Below, in pieces: positions 15,736 to 23,681 of a stretch of DNA of 41,689 nt. The stretch lies in contig VGOZ01000001.1 in assembly GCA_016875715.1 (NCBI GenBank), positions 1-41,689 on the forward strand, written 5' to 3'. How positions within the stretch are numbered: position 1 is the first letter of the stretch; each line of letters starts with the position of its first letter. This DNA comes from Chloroflexota bacterium (GTDB taxonomy: Bacteria > Chloroflexota > UBA6077 > FW602-bin22). Under the pieces are notes generated by a model, which was not told where the DNA came from, made no database searches, and worked only from the letters and a program-made list of their open reading frames with translations. A program made the translations under genes and the position numbers.

Positions 15736-15850
15736 CTGTTGTAGGGGTTGTTCCCCTTCTCGCGGAAAAAGAGTAGGGAGTCCCCTAGTTCGTCGCGGGG
15801 ATCTCCCCCGATAGGATCAGCGTTGCCTGATCGCGATCAGGGGGGCATAC
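15736..15850 (+). promoter_or_regulatory. Probable promoter/operator region before flgC
   Basis: Non-coding. Three G/C inverted repeats in series: AGGGG-TTGTT-CCCCT (15743-15757), TAGGG-AGTC-CCCTA (15774-15787) and GGGG-ATCT-CCCC (15797-15808). The last runs into CCCCGATAG, which resembles a sigma-28 -10, but the TAGTTCG upstream is not at the right distance. The region resembles that before flagellin 2: a G-rich repeat with GTAGGG next to a CCGATA element. The basal-body operon probably starts here. GGGGGG stands seven bases before the flgC ATG. Confidence 0.5.
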
Positions 15851-16309
15851 ATGGGGATCTTCACCGCCATGCGCATCAGCGCCAGCGGACTGGCGGCGCA
15901 GCGCCTGCGTATGGACGTGATCACGAATAACGTCGCCAACGCGGAGACGACGCGCACGCCGCAGGGCGGCGCCTTCCGACGCCAGCAGATTCTCTTCGCG
16001 CCGAAGTTCACCGGGAAGGCCCCGTTCCTGAGTCTCCTGCGGGGTGACGCCCAGCGGGGCCAGGTTCCGGGGCTCATGGTCGAAGGAATCCAGCCGATAG
16101 CGATTGTGAACGATGCCGCGCCGACACGCCTCGTCTACGATCCCACGCACGCGGACGCGAACGCCGACGGGATGGTCGAGTACCCGAACGTCAACGTGAT
16201 CGTCGAGATGACCGACATGGTTTCTGCGACCCGTTCTTATGAGGCGAACGCCACAGTATTCAACGCCGCTAAGGCGATGGCGCAGCGCGCCATCGATTTC
16301 GCTCGGTAG
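15851..16309 (+). CDS. flgC: Flagellar proximal rod protein FlgC
   Basis: 152 residues. N-terminal rod motif MRISASGLAAQRLRMDVITN then NNVANAETTRTPQGGAFRRQ, the NxxAN...TP signature. C-terminus VNVIVEMTDMVSATRSYEAN and FNAAKAMAQRAIDFAR, typical of FlgC. It forms part of the rod that crosses the envelope, exported by the flagellar type III system. Unusually it is separated from flgB, which lies 6.3 kb downstream. It is the first gene of the basal-body operon; fliF follows after 11 bases. Confidence 0.93.
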   Translation: MGIFTAMRISASGLAAQRLRMDVITNNVANAETTRTPQGGAFRRQQILFAPKFTGKAPFLSLLRGDAQRGQVPGLMVEGIQPIAIVNDAAPTRLVYDPTHADANADGMVEYPNVNVIVEMTDMVSATRSYEANATVFNAAKAMAQRAIDFAR

Positions 16310-16320
16310 GTGTTCGCTAG

Positions 16321-18111
16321 GTGGAGCGATTCCGCGGAGTCCTGACCTCACTGCGTCTTCTCTGGCAGGGTCTCACCCGCGGCCAGCAGATCGCCGCGGT
16401 GGGGATCTCTCTCGCCGCCGCGATCGCGTTTGGCCTTCTGTTTACGTTCGCGGGGCGCCCGGAGATGGTCGTCGTTTTCCGGGACCTACCCGCAACCGAG
16501 GCGCAGGAGGTCGTCACGCGGCTTCGAGCCAGCCGGACCCCATACCAGCTTGCCGACAATGGCTCGACGCTTCTCGTGCCGGCCGCTGCCGCGAACGACG
16601 TCCGTCTCGAGATGGCCGGCGCAGGAGTCATCAAGGGCGGCACGGTCGGCTACGAGATCTTCAATCAGACCGGCCTCAACGCGCTCGGGATGACGGAGTT
16701 CAGCCAGCGAGTGAATCTGCAGCGCGCGCTCGAGGGCGAGCTAAGTCGCACCATCGGGCGGTTCGAGAACGTCGAGTCCGCGCAGGTCCGCATCGTCCTT
16801 CCCCAGCAGGCGTTGCTCACCGAGCGGCAGAAGCCGGCCACGGCCGCGGTGATCGTCAAACTCCGACAGCGCGGGATCGAGCCGGTCAAGGAGATGGGAC
16901 CGGAGCAGGTGCGCGCCATCCAGGTGTTGCTCTCACGCTCCGTTGAGGGATTGCTTGTCCAGAACGTCACGATCGTCGACACCAACGGCATCGACCTGAC
17001 CGAGCGCCTGAAGGCGATGGATCTGCAGCGGGTCGACGCGCGCATCAACGATCAGCAACGCGCGTTCCAGCAGCAGGTAGAGGCATCGCTGGGCAAACAG
17101 ATCCAGACGATGCTCGAGGCAGCGATCGGCGCGAACAAGGCGATTGTCAAAGTCAGCGCCAGCCTCAACTGGGATCAGATCAGCCAGGACAGCGAGTACT
17201 TCGTACCGCCTGCCACGGCGCCGGATGCCCGGCCCAACGTCGTGCGGAGCGAGCAGGCCGTCACCGAGAAGTTTGCTGGTCCGCCGGTCGCGCTCCCTGG
17301 CGGGGCGCCGGGTGTGCCGACCAACGTCGGCCATGGCACTCAGGCGGCGCAGAGCCTGACCGTGCCCGGCGCGCCCGTGGCGTACGAGCGCACCGACACG
17401 ATCCGCAACCACGAGATCTCCAAGACCGTGGAGAAACTGACGAAGGCCCCCGGCGCCATCGAACGGCTGAGCGTGTCCGTCCTCGTCGATTCGCTCGATG
17501 CCTCCCAGGTGGGCGCGATCGAGCGAACCGTGGCGGCGGCCGCGGGTATCAAGCCGGAGCGCGGCGACTTTGTGGTCGTCGCATCCATGCAGTTCGACCG
17601 GACGCTCCAGGAGCAACAGAGGCGGCAAATGCAAGAGGCAGCGCAACTCGAGTTCTACTTCAACATGGCCAAGGTCGGCGCGGCCGTCCTCATCTCCATG
17701 TTCGTCCTCCTGTTCCTGCGCTCCATGCTTGCGCGCCCATCGGTGACCTCGACGGTTCTGACAGCCGCGCAGTTTCCGGGAATGATGCCGGGGGGGCCGG
17801 GCACAGGCCTGCCGGGCGCCGGTGAGGAGTACGCAGAGGAGGGATTCGAGCCCGAGCTTGAGGAGGAGTCGTACGAGGACGAGTTGCCGGCTCCGGAAAT
17901 GCTCGAGGAGTTGGAGGCGCCGATCGAGATTCCCGAGATCGCCTCGCCTGAGGAGGAGCGCATCCGCGAGATGGAGGAGCGTCTCCGCGAGGCCCAGGAG
18001 CGGCGCCAGGCGCTCGAGGAGCAGGTGTTCAACCTCGCCCGCAACAACCCCGAGGCGCTCGCGGACCTCATCAAGACCTGGCTCGAAGAGGAAGAGGAGG
18101 TCCCGGCCTAA
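16321..18111 (+). CDS. fliF: Flagellar MS-ring protein FliF
   Basis: 596 residues, usual length. The first membrane segment is at about 21-44 (QQIAAVGISLAAAIAFGLLF). The YscJ/FliF periplasmic domain follows with VVVFRDLPATEAQEVVTRL and YEIFNQTGLNALGMTEFSQ, then RALEGELSRTIGRFENVESA and VRIVLPQQALLTERQKPATA. The second membrane segment is at about 448-472 (MAKVGAAVLISMFVLLFLRS). A strongly acidic cytoplasmic tail contains EEEYAEEGFEPELEEESYEDE-like clusters and ends LIKTWLEEEEEVPA, which would bind FliG. GTG start 11 bases after flgC. FliF is the base of the rotor and export gate. Confidence 0.93.
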   Translation: MERFRGVLTSLRLLWQGLTRGQQIAAVGISLAAAIAFGLLFTFAGRPEMVVVFRDLPATEAQEVVTRLRASRTPYQLADNGSTLLVPAAAANDVRLEMAGAGVIKGGTVGYEIFNQTGLNALGMTEFSQRVNLQRALEGELSRTIGRFENVESAQVRIVLPQQALLTERQKPATAAVIVKLRQRGIEPVKEMGPEQVRAIQVLLSRSVEGLLVQNVTIVDTNGIDLTERLKAMDLQRVDARINDQQRAFQQQVEASLGKQIQTMLEAAIGANKAIVKVSASLNWDQISQDSEYFVPPATAPDARPNVVRSEQAVTEKFAGPPVALPGGAPGVPTNVGHGTQAAQSLTVPGAPVAYERTDTIRNHEISKTVEKLTKAPGAIERLSVSVLVDSLDASQVGAIERTVAAAAGIKPERGDFVVVASMQFDRTLQEQQRRQMQEAAQLEFYFNMAKVGAAVLISMFVLLFLRSMLARPSVTSTVLTAAQFPGMMPGGPGTGLPGAGEEYAEEGFEPELEEESYEDELPAPEMLEELEAPIEIPEIASPEEERIREMEERLREAQERRQALEEQVFNLARNNPEALADLIKTWLEEEEEVPA

Positions 18112-19122
18112 ATGGCCCACACGGCGCGCCGCCTCTCGCGCGCCGGCGTGCGCCGGTCCGCAGTCCTGTTCATCTCTCTTGGTCCCGACCTCGCGGCTCC
18201 CTTGCTCGCCGCGCTTCCTGACGAGTACATCGAGGCGATTACCCGTGAGATCGGGCGATCTGAGCAGGTCACGGAGGCCGAGCGCCTCCGGGTCCTGCGT
18301 TCCTGCGTGGTCCACTTGGGGGGCGGTGAGGGAGCACGTGGCGGACGCGCCTTCGCCCACTCTCTGCTCGTGGAGCGCCTTGGCCCGGATCGTGCGGGGG
18401 CCATTCTCGAGCGTGCGACCGATCCAGTGCAGGCCTCCATCGCCGCGATGACCCGTGTCGAGCCCCGAAAACTGGCCACCTATCTGGTCGATCAACCCCC
18501 GGCCACCATTGCGACCGTAATGGGGCGCATGCCGCGCGAGTTCGGGGGCCGGGTTCTCGCCGCACTGCCGGCCAGCCTGCAGACCGAAGTCGTCCAGGCA
18601 ATCGCCCGAGGTGGCACCGCAGCGTCGATCTCCGCCGACGCGGCGGTGCGGGCGATCCATCGCCATCTCGCCCCGGCGATCGAGGAATCGACGCGCCGGC
18701 AGAATGGCATGCGCACCCTGCGGCGCATCGTGGATGCGGTGCCAGGCGACACCGCCGCCGAACTGATCGAGCCCATCGAGAGGGTCGACCCCGCTCTCGC
18801 CGCGCAACTACGTCAGCGCGTCTTCGCGGTTGACGATCTCCCCCGGCTGAGCGATAGGATGGTGCAGTCGGTCATCCGGGATATTGCGCCGCGTACTCTC
18901 GCGCTGGCCATGCGGGCGGCACTGCCGGCCACCCGGGACTGCGTGATGCGCAACCTCTCTCGCCGCTCCGCGACCACGCTGATGGACGAGATCGACGGGC
19001 TGGGGCCGGTGACCGCCACGTCGGTGCGCGAGGCCCAGAGCGTCATTGGTCGCCACGCCCAGCATATCGTTGAGGGTGATGCCACGCCTCTTCGGTCTGC
19101 CGTGCGGGGTTCGGTGATCTGA
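18112..19122 (+). CDS. fliG: Flagellar motor switch protein FliG
   Basis: 336 residues; the ATG directly follows the fliF stop. N-terminal domain RRSAVLFISLGPDLAAPLLA, a middle domain with DQPPATIATVMGRMP in place of the EHPQT-type motif, and a C-terminal torque domain FAVDDLPRLSDRMVQSVIRD to SVREAQSVIG. Compared with E. coli, the charged motor residues are mostly kept: Lys264 becomes Arg268, Arg281 is Arg285, and Asp288/Asp289 are Asp292/Glu293. Arg297 is replaced by Thr301. FliG links the MS ring to FliM and takes torque from the stator at the cytoplasmic face. Confidence 0.92.
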   Translation: MAHTARRLSRAGVRRSAVLFISLGPDLAAPLLAALPDEYIEAITREIGRSEQVTEAERLRVLRSCVVHLGGGEGARGGRAFAHSLLVERLGPDRAGAILERATDPVQASIAAMTRVEPRKLATYLVDQPPATIATVMGRMPREFGGRVLAALPASLQTEVVQAIARGGTAASISADAAVRAIHRHLAPAIEESTRRQNGMRTLRRIVDAVPGDTAAELIEPIERVDPALAAQLRQRVFAVDDLPRLSDRMVQSVIRDIAPRTLALAMRAALPATRDCVMRNLSRRSATTLMDEIDGLGPVTATSVREAQSVIGRHAQHIVEGDATPLRSAVRGSVI

Positions 19123-19124
19123 AC

Positions 19125-20060
19125 GTGCCTGGTCTGGTGCGCAACGCGCGGTTCCGTGGCGACGTGGTTCTCATTGGCTCCGAGGTCGCCGAGGAGGCGC
19201 CCGCGCCCGCATCGATCGAGATCGATGATGCCGAGGAGGAGGAGTCTCCTCCCGCGACGGGTTGGTGGACGCCGCTCGGCAACTCCGCACGGTTCGATGA
19301 GATCGCCGCGCTCGAATCTGCGGCGCTCGCTCGCCTCGCCGAGGCGGACACGCGCCTCGCGGAGGCCGAGGCAATCCTTGTCGAATCGCAGCGGGAGGCC
19401 GACCGCGCCCTGACCGACGCACGTGTCCGCGCGGATCGGACTGAGGCGGATTCACTTGCCGATGCAGATCGCGCGCGCGATGAGATCGTGGCGCGCCGCG
19501 CGGAGCTGCAGGCCGAGATCGCCCAACTGCGCGCGGAGACGTTTGCGGAAGCGCGTCGGGAAGGCGTCGGCGAGGGATTCGACGCAGGCTATCTCACGGG
19601 CCGCCAGACGGCGCACGCCGAGGCTCGCGATCGTGTGGCGGCTCTCGCCCGCATCGCCGAGTCGGCCCACGTCGATCGACGCGACCTCTTGCGCAACGCC
19701 GAAGGTGAGGTAACCCGGCTGGCGCTGGCGATCGCCCGACGCATCCTCGATCGTGAACCGAAGCTACAGCCTGCCACCGTAGTCGGAGTCGCGCATGCCG
19801 CGCTGCGTAGCATCGCCGCTTCCGGCCGCGTGCGCGTCCGCGTGCATCCGTCGGATGAGGCGCATCTCGCGGCCCACATCGAGGAGTTAGCGCTCACCAG
19901 CGCGGACCGCACCTTCGATATCGTGAGCGATGACGGTGTCACCTCTGGTGGCGTGGTGATCGAAACGGGCGTTGGTACCGTCGACGCACGTTTCGAGACT
20001 CAGCTGGAGGAGATCGCGCGCCAGGTCTTCGACGGTATCGCGCCGCGCTCGACCCTGTGA
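19125..20060 (+). CDS. fliH: Flagellar export ATPase regulator FliH
   Basis: 311 residues; GTG two bases after the fliG stop. An acidic N-terminal region (IEIDDAEEEESPP) is followed by a long Ala/Arg/Glu-rich coiled coil from about 60 to 150 (ALARLAEADTRLAEAEAILV, EIVARRAELQAEIAQLRAET). Then comes GEGFDAGYLTGRQTAHAEAR, of the GxxxG type found in FliH. The C-terminal globular part ALAIARRILDREPKLQPATV and VRVRVHPSDEAHL, GGVVIETGVGTVDARFETQL matches FliH/YscL. FliH dimers tether the FliI ATPase to the export apparatus. Its stop overlaps the fliI GTG by four bases. Confidence 0.88.
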   Translation: MPGLVRNARFRGDVVLIGSEVAEEAPAPASIEIDDAEEEESPPATGWWTPLGNSARFDEIAALESAALARLAEADTRLAEAEAILVESQREADRALTDARVRADRTEADSLADADRARDEIVARRAELQAEIAQLRAETFAEARREGVGEGFDAGYLTGRQTAHAEARDRVAALARIAESAHVDRRDLLRNAEGEVTRLALAIARRILDREPKLQPATVVGVAHAALRSIAASGRVRVRVHPSDEAHLAAHIEELALTSADRTFDIVSDDGVTSGGVVIETGVGTVDARFETQLEEIARQVFDGIAPRSTL

Positions 20061-21415
20061 GTAGCATCGATCTCGCGGACGGTGCCATATCGCGAGCCGT
20101 CCACGATCGCAGGATCGACGTAAGCCGACATCTCGCGCGCATCGACGAGGTCAATCCTCTCCGATGCACCGGTACGGTGGTCCAGGTTGTGGGACTGACG
20201 ATCGAGGCGGAGGGGATCAACAGCCGCCTGGGCGAGATCTGCGAGATCCTGCCCGATGCTGGGCGGGTGATCCATGCCGAGGTCGTGGGGTTCCGCGATC
20301 GGCGCATTCTCTTGATGCCGCTGGGCATGATGGAGGGGATCCGCCCCGGTACACCGGTCGTCGCGGCCGGAGGCGCCTTCTCGGTTCCGGTCGGCGATGA
20401 ACTGCTTGGGCGAGTGATCGATGGCCTCGGCCGACCTATCGACGGTAAGGGGCCGGTTCACGCGTCGCACCGTTACGCGACCACGTCGGACTCGCCCGCG
20501 CCACTTGCCAGGACCCGTATCTCCCGTGTGCTTGGCACCGGCGTCCGTGCCATCGATGCCCTATTGACCTGCGGACGCGGTCAGCGGATGGGTATCTTCG
20601 CCGGGTCCGGTGTCGGGAAGTCGACCTTGCTCGGGATGATCGCACGGAACACCGAGTCCGACATCAACGTGGTGGGATTGATCGGCGAGCGTGGCCGCGA
20701 GGTGCGAGAGTTCATTGAGCGCGATCTGGGGCCCGAAGGCCTCGCGCGCTCGGTCGTCGTGGTCTCAACCTCGGATCAACCCGCCCTGGTGCGCCTCAAG
20801 GGCGCATGGATCGCGACGGCGTTGGCCGAGTACTTCAGGGACCGCGGGCGCGACGTGACGCTGATGATGGATTCGGTCACCCGGTTCGCCATGGCCCAGC
20901 GCGAGGTCGGACTCGCGGTTGGTGAGCCGCCCGCCTCGAAGGGGTACACGCCCAGTGTCTTCGCCCTGTTACCCCGCTTGATGGAGCGCGCTGGAACCTC
21001 CGATACCGGGACGATCACCGCGTTCTACACCGTCCTTGTGGAGGCGGATGACCTCAACGAGCCGATCACCGACACCGCGCGCTCCATTCTCGACGGTCAC
21101 ATCGTCCTCTCGCGTGAGCTTGCCTCGGAGAATCACTACCCGGCGATCGACGTCCTCAATTCGGTCAGCCGCGTCATGCCGGATGTCACCCCTTCTGAAC
21201 AGCAGGACGCCGCCGGGCGTTTGCGCGAGACGATGGCGACCTACGCCAGCGCCCGAGACCTGATCAATATCGGGGCCTACGTGCGCGGATCGAACCCCCG
21301 GATCGACCACGCGATCGAGGCGATGCCGGAGGTCACGCGGTTCCTGCGCCAGCGCCCGGAAGAGCAGGTCGACTACACCGACACCGTCGCGCAGTTGCAG
21401 GCGATCGCGGGATGA
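20057..21415 (+). CDS. fliI: Flagellum-specific export ATPase FliI
   Basis: 452 residues. Beta-barrel N-terminal domain (to about 90), then the Walker A loop IFAGSGVGKSTLLGMIARN (about 177-195), VVGLIGERGREVREFIERDL, and Walker B VTLMMDSVTRFAMAQREVGL (about 271-290). PPASKGYTPSVFALLPRLME and the C-terminal DLINIGAYVRGSNPRIDHAI are diagnostic for FliI rather than F1 beta. It unfolds and releases export substrates at the type III gate. Translationally coupled to fliH. An 80-base gap follows before fliJ, which holds GGGGG-AA-CTCCC at 21447-21457. Confidence 0.94.
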   Translation: MSSIDLADGAISRAVHDRRIDVSRHLARIDEVNPLRCTGTVVQVVGLTIEAEGINSRLGEICEILPDAGRVIHAEVVGFRDRRILLMPLGMMEGIRPGTPVVAAGGAFSVPVGDELLGRVIDGLGRPIDGKGPVHASHRYATTSDSPAPLARTRISRVLGTGVRAIDALLTCGRGQRMGIFAGSGVGKSTLLGMIARNTESDINVVGLIGERGREVREFIERDLGPEGLARSVVVVSTSDQPALVRLKGAWIATALAEYFRDRGRDVTLMMDSVTRFAMAQREVGLAVGEPPASKGYTPSVFALLPRLMERAGTSDTGTITAFYTVLVEADDLNEPITDTARSILDGHIVLSRELASENHYPAIDVLNSVSRVMPDVTPSEQQDAAGRLRETMATYASARDLINIGAYVRGSNPRIDHAIEAMPEVTRFLRQRPEEQVDYTDTVAQLQAIAG

Positions 21416-21495
21416 TCGCCCGCCGTGGCGGGTTGGCGGCAGGTTTGGGGGAACTCCCTATTCCTGCGCCGAGGTTCACCGTATAGAACGTCACC

Positions 21496-21963
21496 GTGGA
21501 ACGCAGGTTCCGGCTTCAGCCTGTCCTGACCTTTCGCCGCGATCGAGAAAAGATGATTCAGATCGAACTGGGCCAACTCCAGGCCGATGAGCTCGCCGCC
21601 CGTCAGCAGCTCGATGCGCTCGCCCTCCAGGTGAGCGGGGCGGTCACCCACGTCGCGGACTATCAGGAAGGCGGGCGCGGACGGGACGTTCGCGTGATCG
21701 AACAGTCGCTCCTGTATCTCGGCGCGCTCGACGAACGACTGGCTGATCAGCGTTGTGTCATCGCGGACCTCGAGGGACGCATCGCGGCGAAGAGGGAGGA
21801 GTTGCTGGCCGCGGTCAAGGACCGCAAGGTGATGGAGAAACTGAAGGAGCGGCACGATCGCGCGTACGCTGACTGGGCCGCAAAGATGGAGTCGCGCGCG
21901 ATCGACGACGTGGTCATCGCCCGGTATCACCGCGACGCTCGCGACGCGAGCCTCCTGATATGA
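21496..21963 (+). CDS. fliJ: Flagellar export protein FliJ
   Basis: 155 residues, nearly all coiled coil. Opens MERRFRLQPVLTFRRDREKM, the classical FliJ start (F-x-L-x-x-L-x-x-R). Continues with LGQLQADELAARQQLDALAL and ALDERLADQRCVIADLEGRI, then KEELLAAVKDRKVMEKLKERH-like helix. FliJ sits in the centre of the FliI hexamer and contacts FlhA. GTG start without a clear ribosome site. It overlaps the transglycosylase start (ATGA). Confidence 0.85.
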   Translation: MERRFRLQPVLTFRRDREKMIQIELGQLQADELAARQQLDALALQVSGAVTHVADYQEGGRGRDVRVIEQSLLYLGALDERLADQRCVIADLEGRIAAKREELLAAVKDRKVMEKLKERHDRAYADWAAKMESRAIDDVVIARYHRDARDASLLI

Positions 21964-22643
21964 GCGCCATGGCTGCCTCCGCACGGGCCGCCGATGTCCC
22001 TGGAGCCGGCACCCCTCTGTTTCGTCCGCGCCGCCAGGTGTCTGCGCCGGTTTCGTCGTTCGCCGCGACGCTCGCGGCGCGTGGGCGGGCACCGGCTCCG
22101 AGTCGTGCTGAGGTGCAATCGAAGCCGGTGGCCGTGACCACGCGGAGGTCACACCTCGCCGCCGAGAAGGGAGCGGCCACGTCCGCCGCGTCGTCCCCCC
22201 GGCGAATGGCCAGCCCGTCCCAGGGCGCCGGGTCGGGATCAGCGTACGATGGGCTCTTCTTCGAAATGGCTGAGCGATACGGCGTCGACCCCACGCTCGT
22301 GGCGGCCGTCGCCCGCGCGGAGTCAGGCTATCGTCGCGACGCGGTCTCCTCCGCCGGCGCAAAGGGCCTGATGCAGCTCATGGATCCGACCGCGCGGGCT
22401 CTGCGAGTCACGGATTCGTTCGATCCGGCCCAGAACGTCGACGGAGGCACCCGCTTTCTCAAGACATTGCTCGACCGGTTCGGCTCCACCGACCTCGCTC
22501 TCGCGGCGTACAACGCGGGACCGGGCGCTGTCGCCCGGTTCGGCGGCATTCCACCCTACGCCGAGACGCAGACGTTCGTCCGCCGCGTGCGCGATTTCCA
22601 GCGGGAGATCCAGGGCCGGCAGACGGGCGAGGTGAACTCGTGA
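21960..22643 (+). CDS. Lytic transglycosylase (SLT domain) in the flagellar operon
   Basis: 227 residues. The first 90 or so are low-complexity (Ala/Pro/Arg/Ser). The SLT domain runs from about 95 to 215: YGVDPTLVAAVARAESGYR with catalytic Glu121, SAGAKGLMQLMDPTARAL, DPAQNVDGGTRFLKTLLDRF and LALAAYNAGPGAVARFGGIP. It would cut peptidoglycan to let the rod through, the role FlgJ has in proteobacteria. No signal peptide is seen, so export by the flagellar system itself is likely (inference). Overlaps fliJ (ATGA) and flgB (GTGA), so it is a fixed part of the operon. Confidence 0.9.
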   Translation: MSAMAASARAADVPGAGTPLFRPRRQVSAPVSSFAATLAARGRAPAPSRAEVQSKPVAVTTRRSHLAAEKGAATSAASSPRRMASPSQGAGSGSAYDGLFFEMAERYGVDPTLVAAVARAESGYRRDAVSSAGAKGLMQLMDPTARALRVTDSFDPAQNVDGGTRFLKTLLDRFGSTDLALAAYNAGPGAVARFGGIPPYAETQTFVRRVRDFQREIQGRQTGEVNS

Positions 22644-23089
22644 TCCCGCGGCTTTTCGAGAGCAGGACCGATACCGCGATCCGTACCGCTCTGACCGGAC
22701 TCCAGACCCGCCAACAGACGATCGCTTACAACATCGCCAACGTCGATACGCCCGGGTACAAGGCGAAGGAAGTCCACTTCGAGGAGCATCTGGGGAAGGC
22801 TCTGCGCGGAGAGCCGATCGTGCGTCGCGAGCCGACCCGCATGGCGCTCGCAACGACACACGGCCGCCATATCCAGCCCCCCAGGCCGGCAGCCACGACC
22901 GTGCAATCGCAGTTGATCGAGACGGCGGAATCGACCGACGGAACCCTTCGCAACGATGGCAATACCGTCGACGTGGATCGCGAGATGCCCCGCCTCGCCG
23001 AGACGCAGATCTCATATGGCGCGCTCGGCCAGATCCACACCAATCGGGTCGGGGTCCTGCGGACCGCCGTTACCGAAGGTCGGAGGTGA
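22640..23089 (+). CDS. flgB: Flagellar proximal rod protein FlgB
   Basis: 149 residues. LTGLQTRQQTIAYNIANVDT then PGYKAKEVHFEEHLGKALRG is the FlgB N-terminal signature (NxANxxTPGYK). GNTVDVDREMPRLAETQISY is the family's C-terminal GN-x-V-x-x-x-x-E-M motif. It forms the most proximal rod segment with FlgC and FliE. GTG start overlapping the transglycosylase stop by four bases. It lies next to fliE as expected but apart from flgC. Confidence 0.93.
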   Translation: MIPRLFESRTDTAIRTALTGLQTRQQTIAYNIANVDTPGYKAKEVHFEEHLGKALRGEPIVRREPTRMALATTHGRHIQPPRPAATTVQSQLIETAESTDGTLRNDGNTVDVDREMPRLAETQISYGALGQIHTNRVGVLRTAVTEGRR

Positions 23090-23094
23090 CATAG

Positions 23095-23421
23095 ATGTCC
23101 GTCGGGCCAATCGGTCCCTCCCTTCCTGCCGCGCCGCGACTGCAGCTTGAAGATGCGCGCCAGCGGCCACCCCAATCGTCAGGCGGACCGTCGACCGTCG
23201 CGGACACGTTCGGTGCCATGTTCAGCGATGCGATCGCGCAACTTGATGCACTGCAGAAGAATGCGGACTCGCTCACGACGCGGCTGGCGGCCGGCGAAGC
23301 CGTCGACCTTCACGACGTGACGATCGCCGTCGAACAGGCCAACCTCGGGTTTCAGTTCGCCATGAGCGTGCGCAACAAGCTGATCGAGGCGTACCAGGAA
23401 ATCGCGCGGATGCAGGTGTAG
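23095..23421 (+). CDS. fliE: Flagellar hook-basal body complex protein FliE
   Basis: 108 residues. A variable Pro-rich N-terminus is followed by the FliE core: FGAMFSDAIAQLDALQKNAD, RLAAGEAVDLHDVTIAVEQA and NLGFQFAMSVRNKLIEAYQE with IARMQV at the end. All the family's hallmarks (G-E-x-x-D-L-H, V-R-N-K-L-x-x-A-Y-x-E-I-x-x-M) are present. FliE joins the MS ring to the rod and opens the export gate. Starts five bases after flgB. Confidence 0.94.
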   Translation: MSVGPIGPSLPAAPRLQLEDARQRPPQSSGGPSTVADTFGAMFSDAIAQLDALQKNADSLTTRLAAGEAVDLHDVTIAVEQANLGFQFAMSVRNKLIEAYQEIARMQV

Positions 23422-23681
23422 TCGAACCGCATCGGTCGTGCGTCTGAGCGTCCGGTTCGGCGAGAGGTCATCGCGCGATCCAGCCGTCTGGCTGGCCGGA
23501 GTGTCATCTACGCAGGTCGGGCTCTCCTCCGGCGCCGCGTTCGGAGGACCAGAGCCGTCCGTCGCCCGATCCGGGCCACGGTTCACACCCGATGGGTAGC
23601 TTCAGATACGACGTTTGCGCGAGTGGAGATCGGTGCCCTTCCCCGTACAAATCGTGCTGGCAGCACAGGGGGTAGTAGCAG
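23422..23681 (+). promoter_or_regulatory. Structured non-coding leader between fliE and fliK
   Basis: No coding frame is convincing in these 260 bases. Six hairpins follow one another: CGAACCG/CGGTTCG (23423-23459); CCAGCC-GTCT-GGCTGG (23480-23495); GGCTCT+CCTCCG pairing with CGGAGG+AGAGCC around a 3-base bulge (23520-23556); GCCCG-ATC-CGGGC (23564-23576); ACCC-GAT-GGGT (23587-23597); and GTGCT-GGC-AGCAC (23654-23666), flanked by CCCC (23641-23644) and GGGG (23668-23672). The last outer pairing would hide the G-rich ribosome site of fliK, nine bases before the ATG. No known riboswitch class is recognised. Confidence 0.5.

Noticed and set aside
16933..18807. 624-codon minus-strand open frame across fliF and fliG
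   Set aside because: Antisense shadow of two clear flagellar genes; no domain features.
23422..23681. A known riboswitch class (c-di-GMP, TPP, cobalamin) in the fliE-fliK gap
   Set aside because: Conserved core sequences of these classes were not recognised, so only a generic structured leader is reported.
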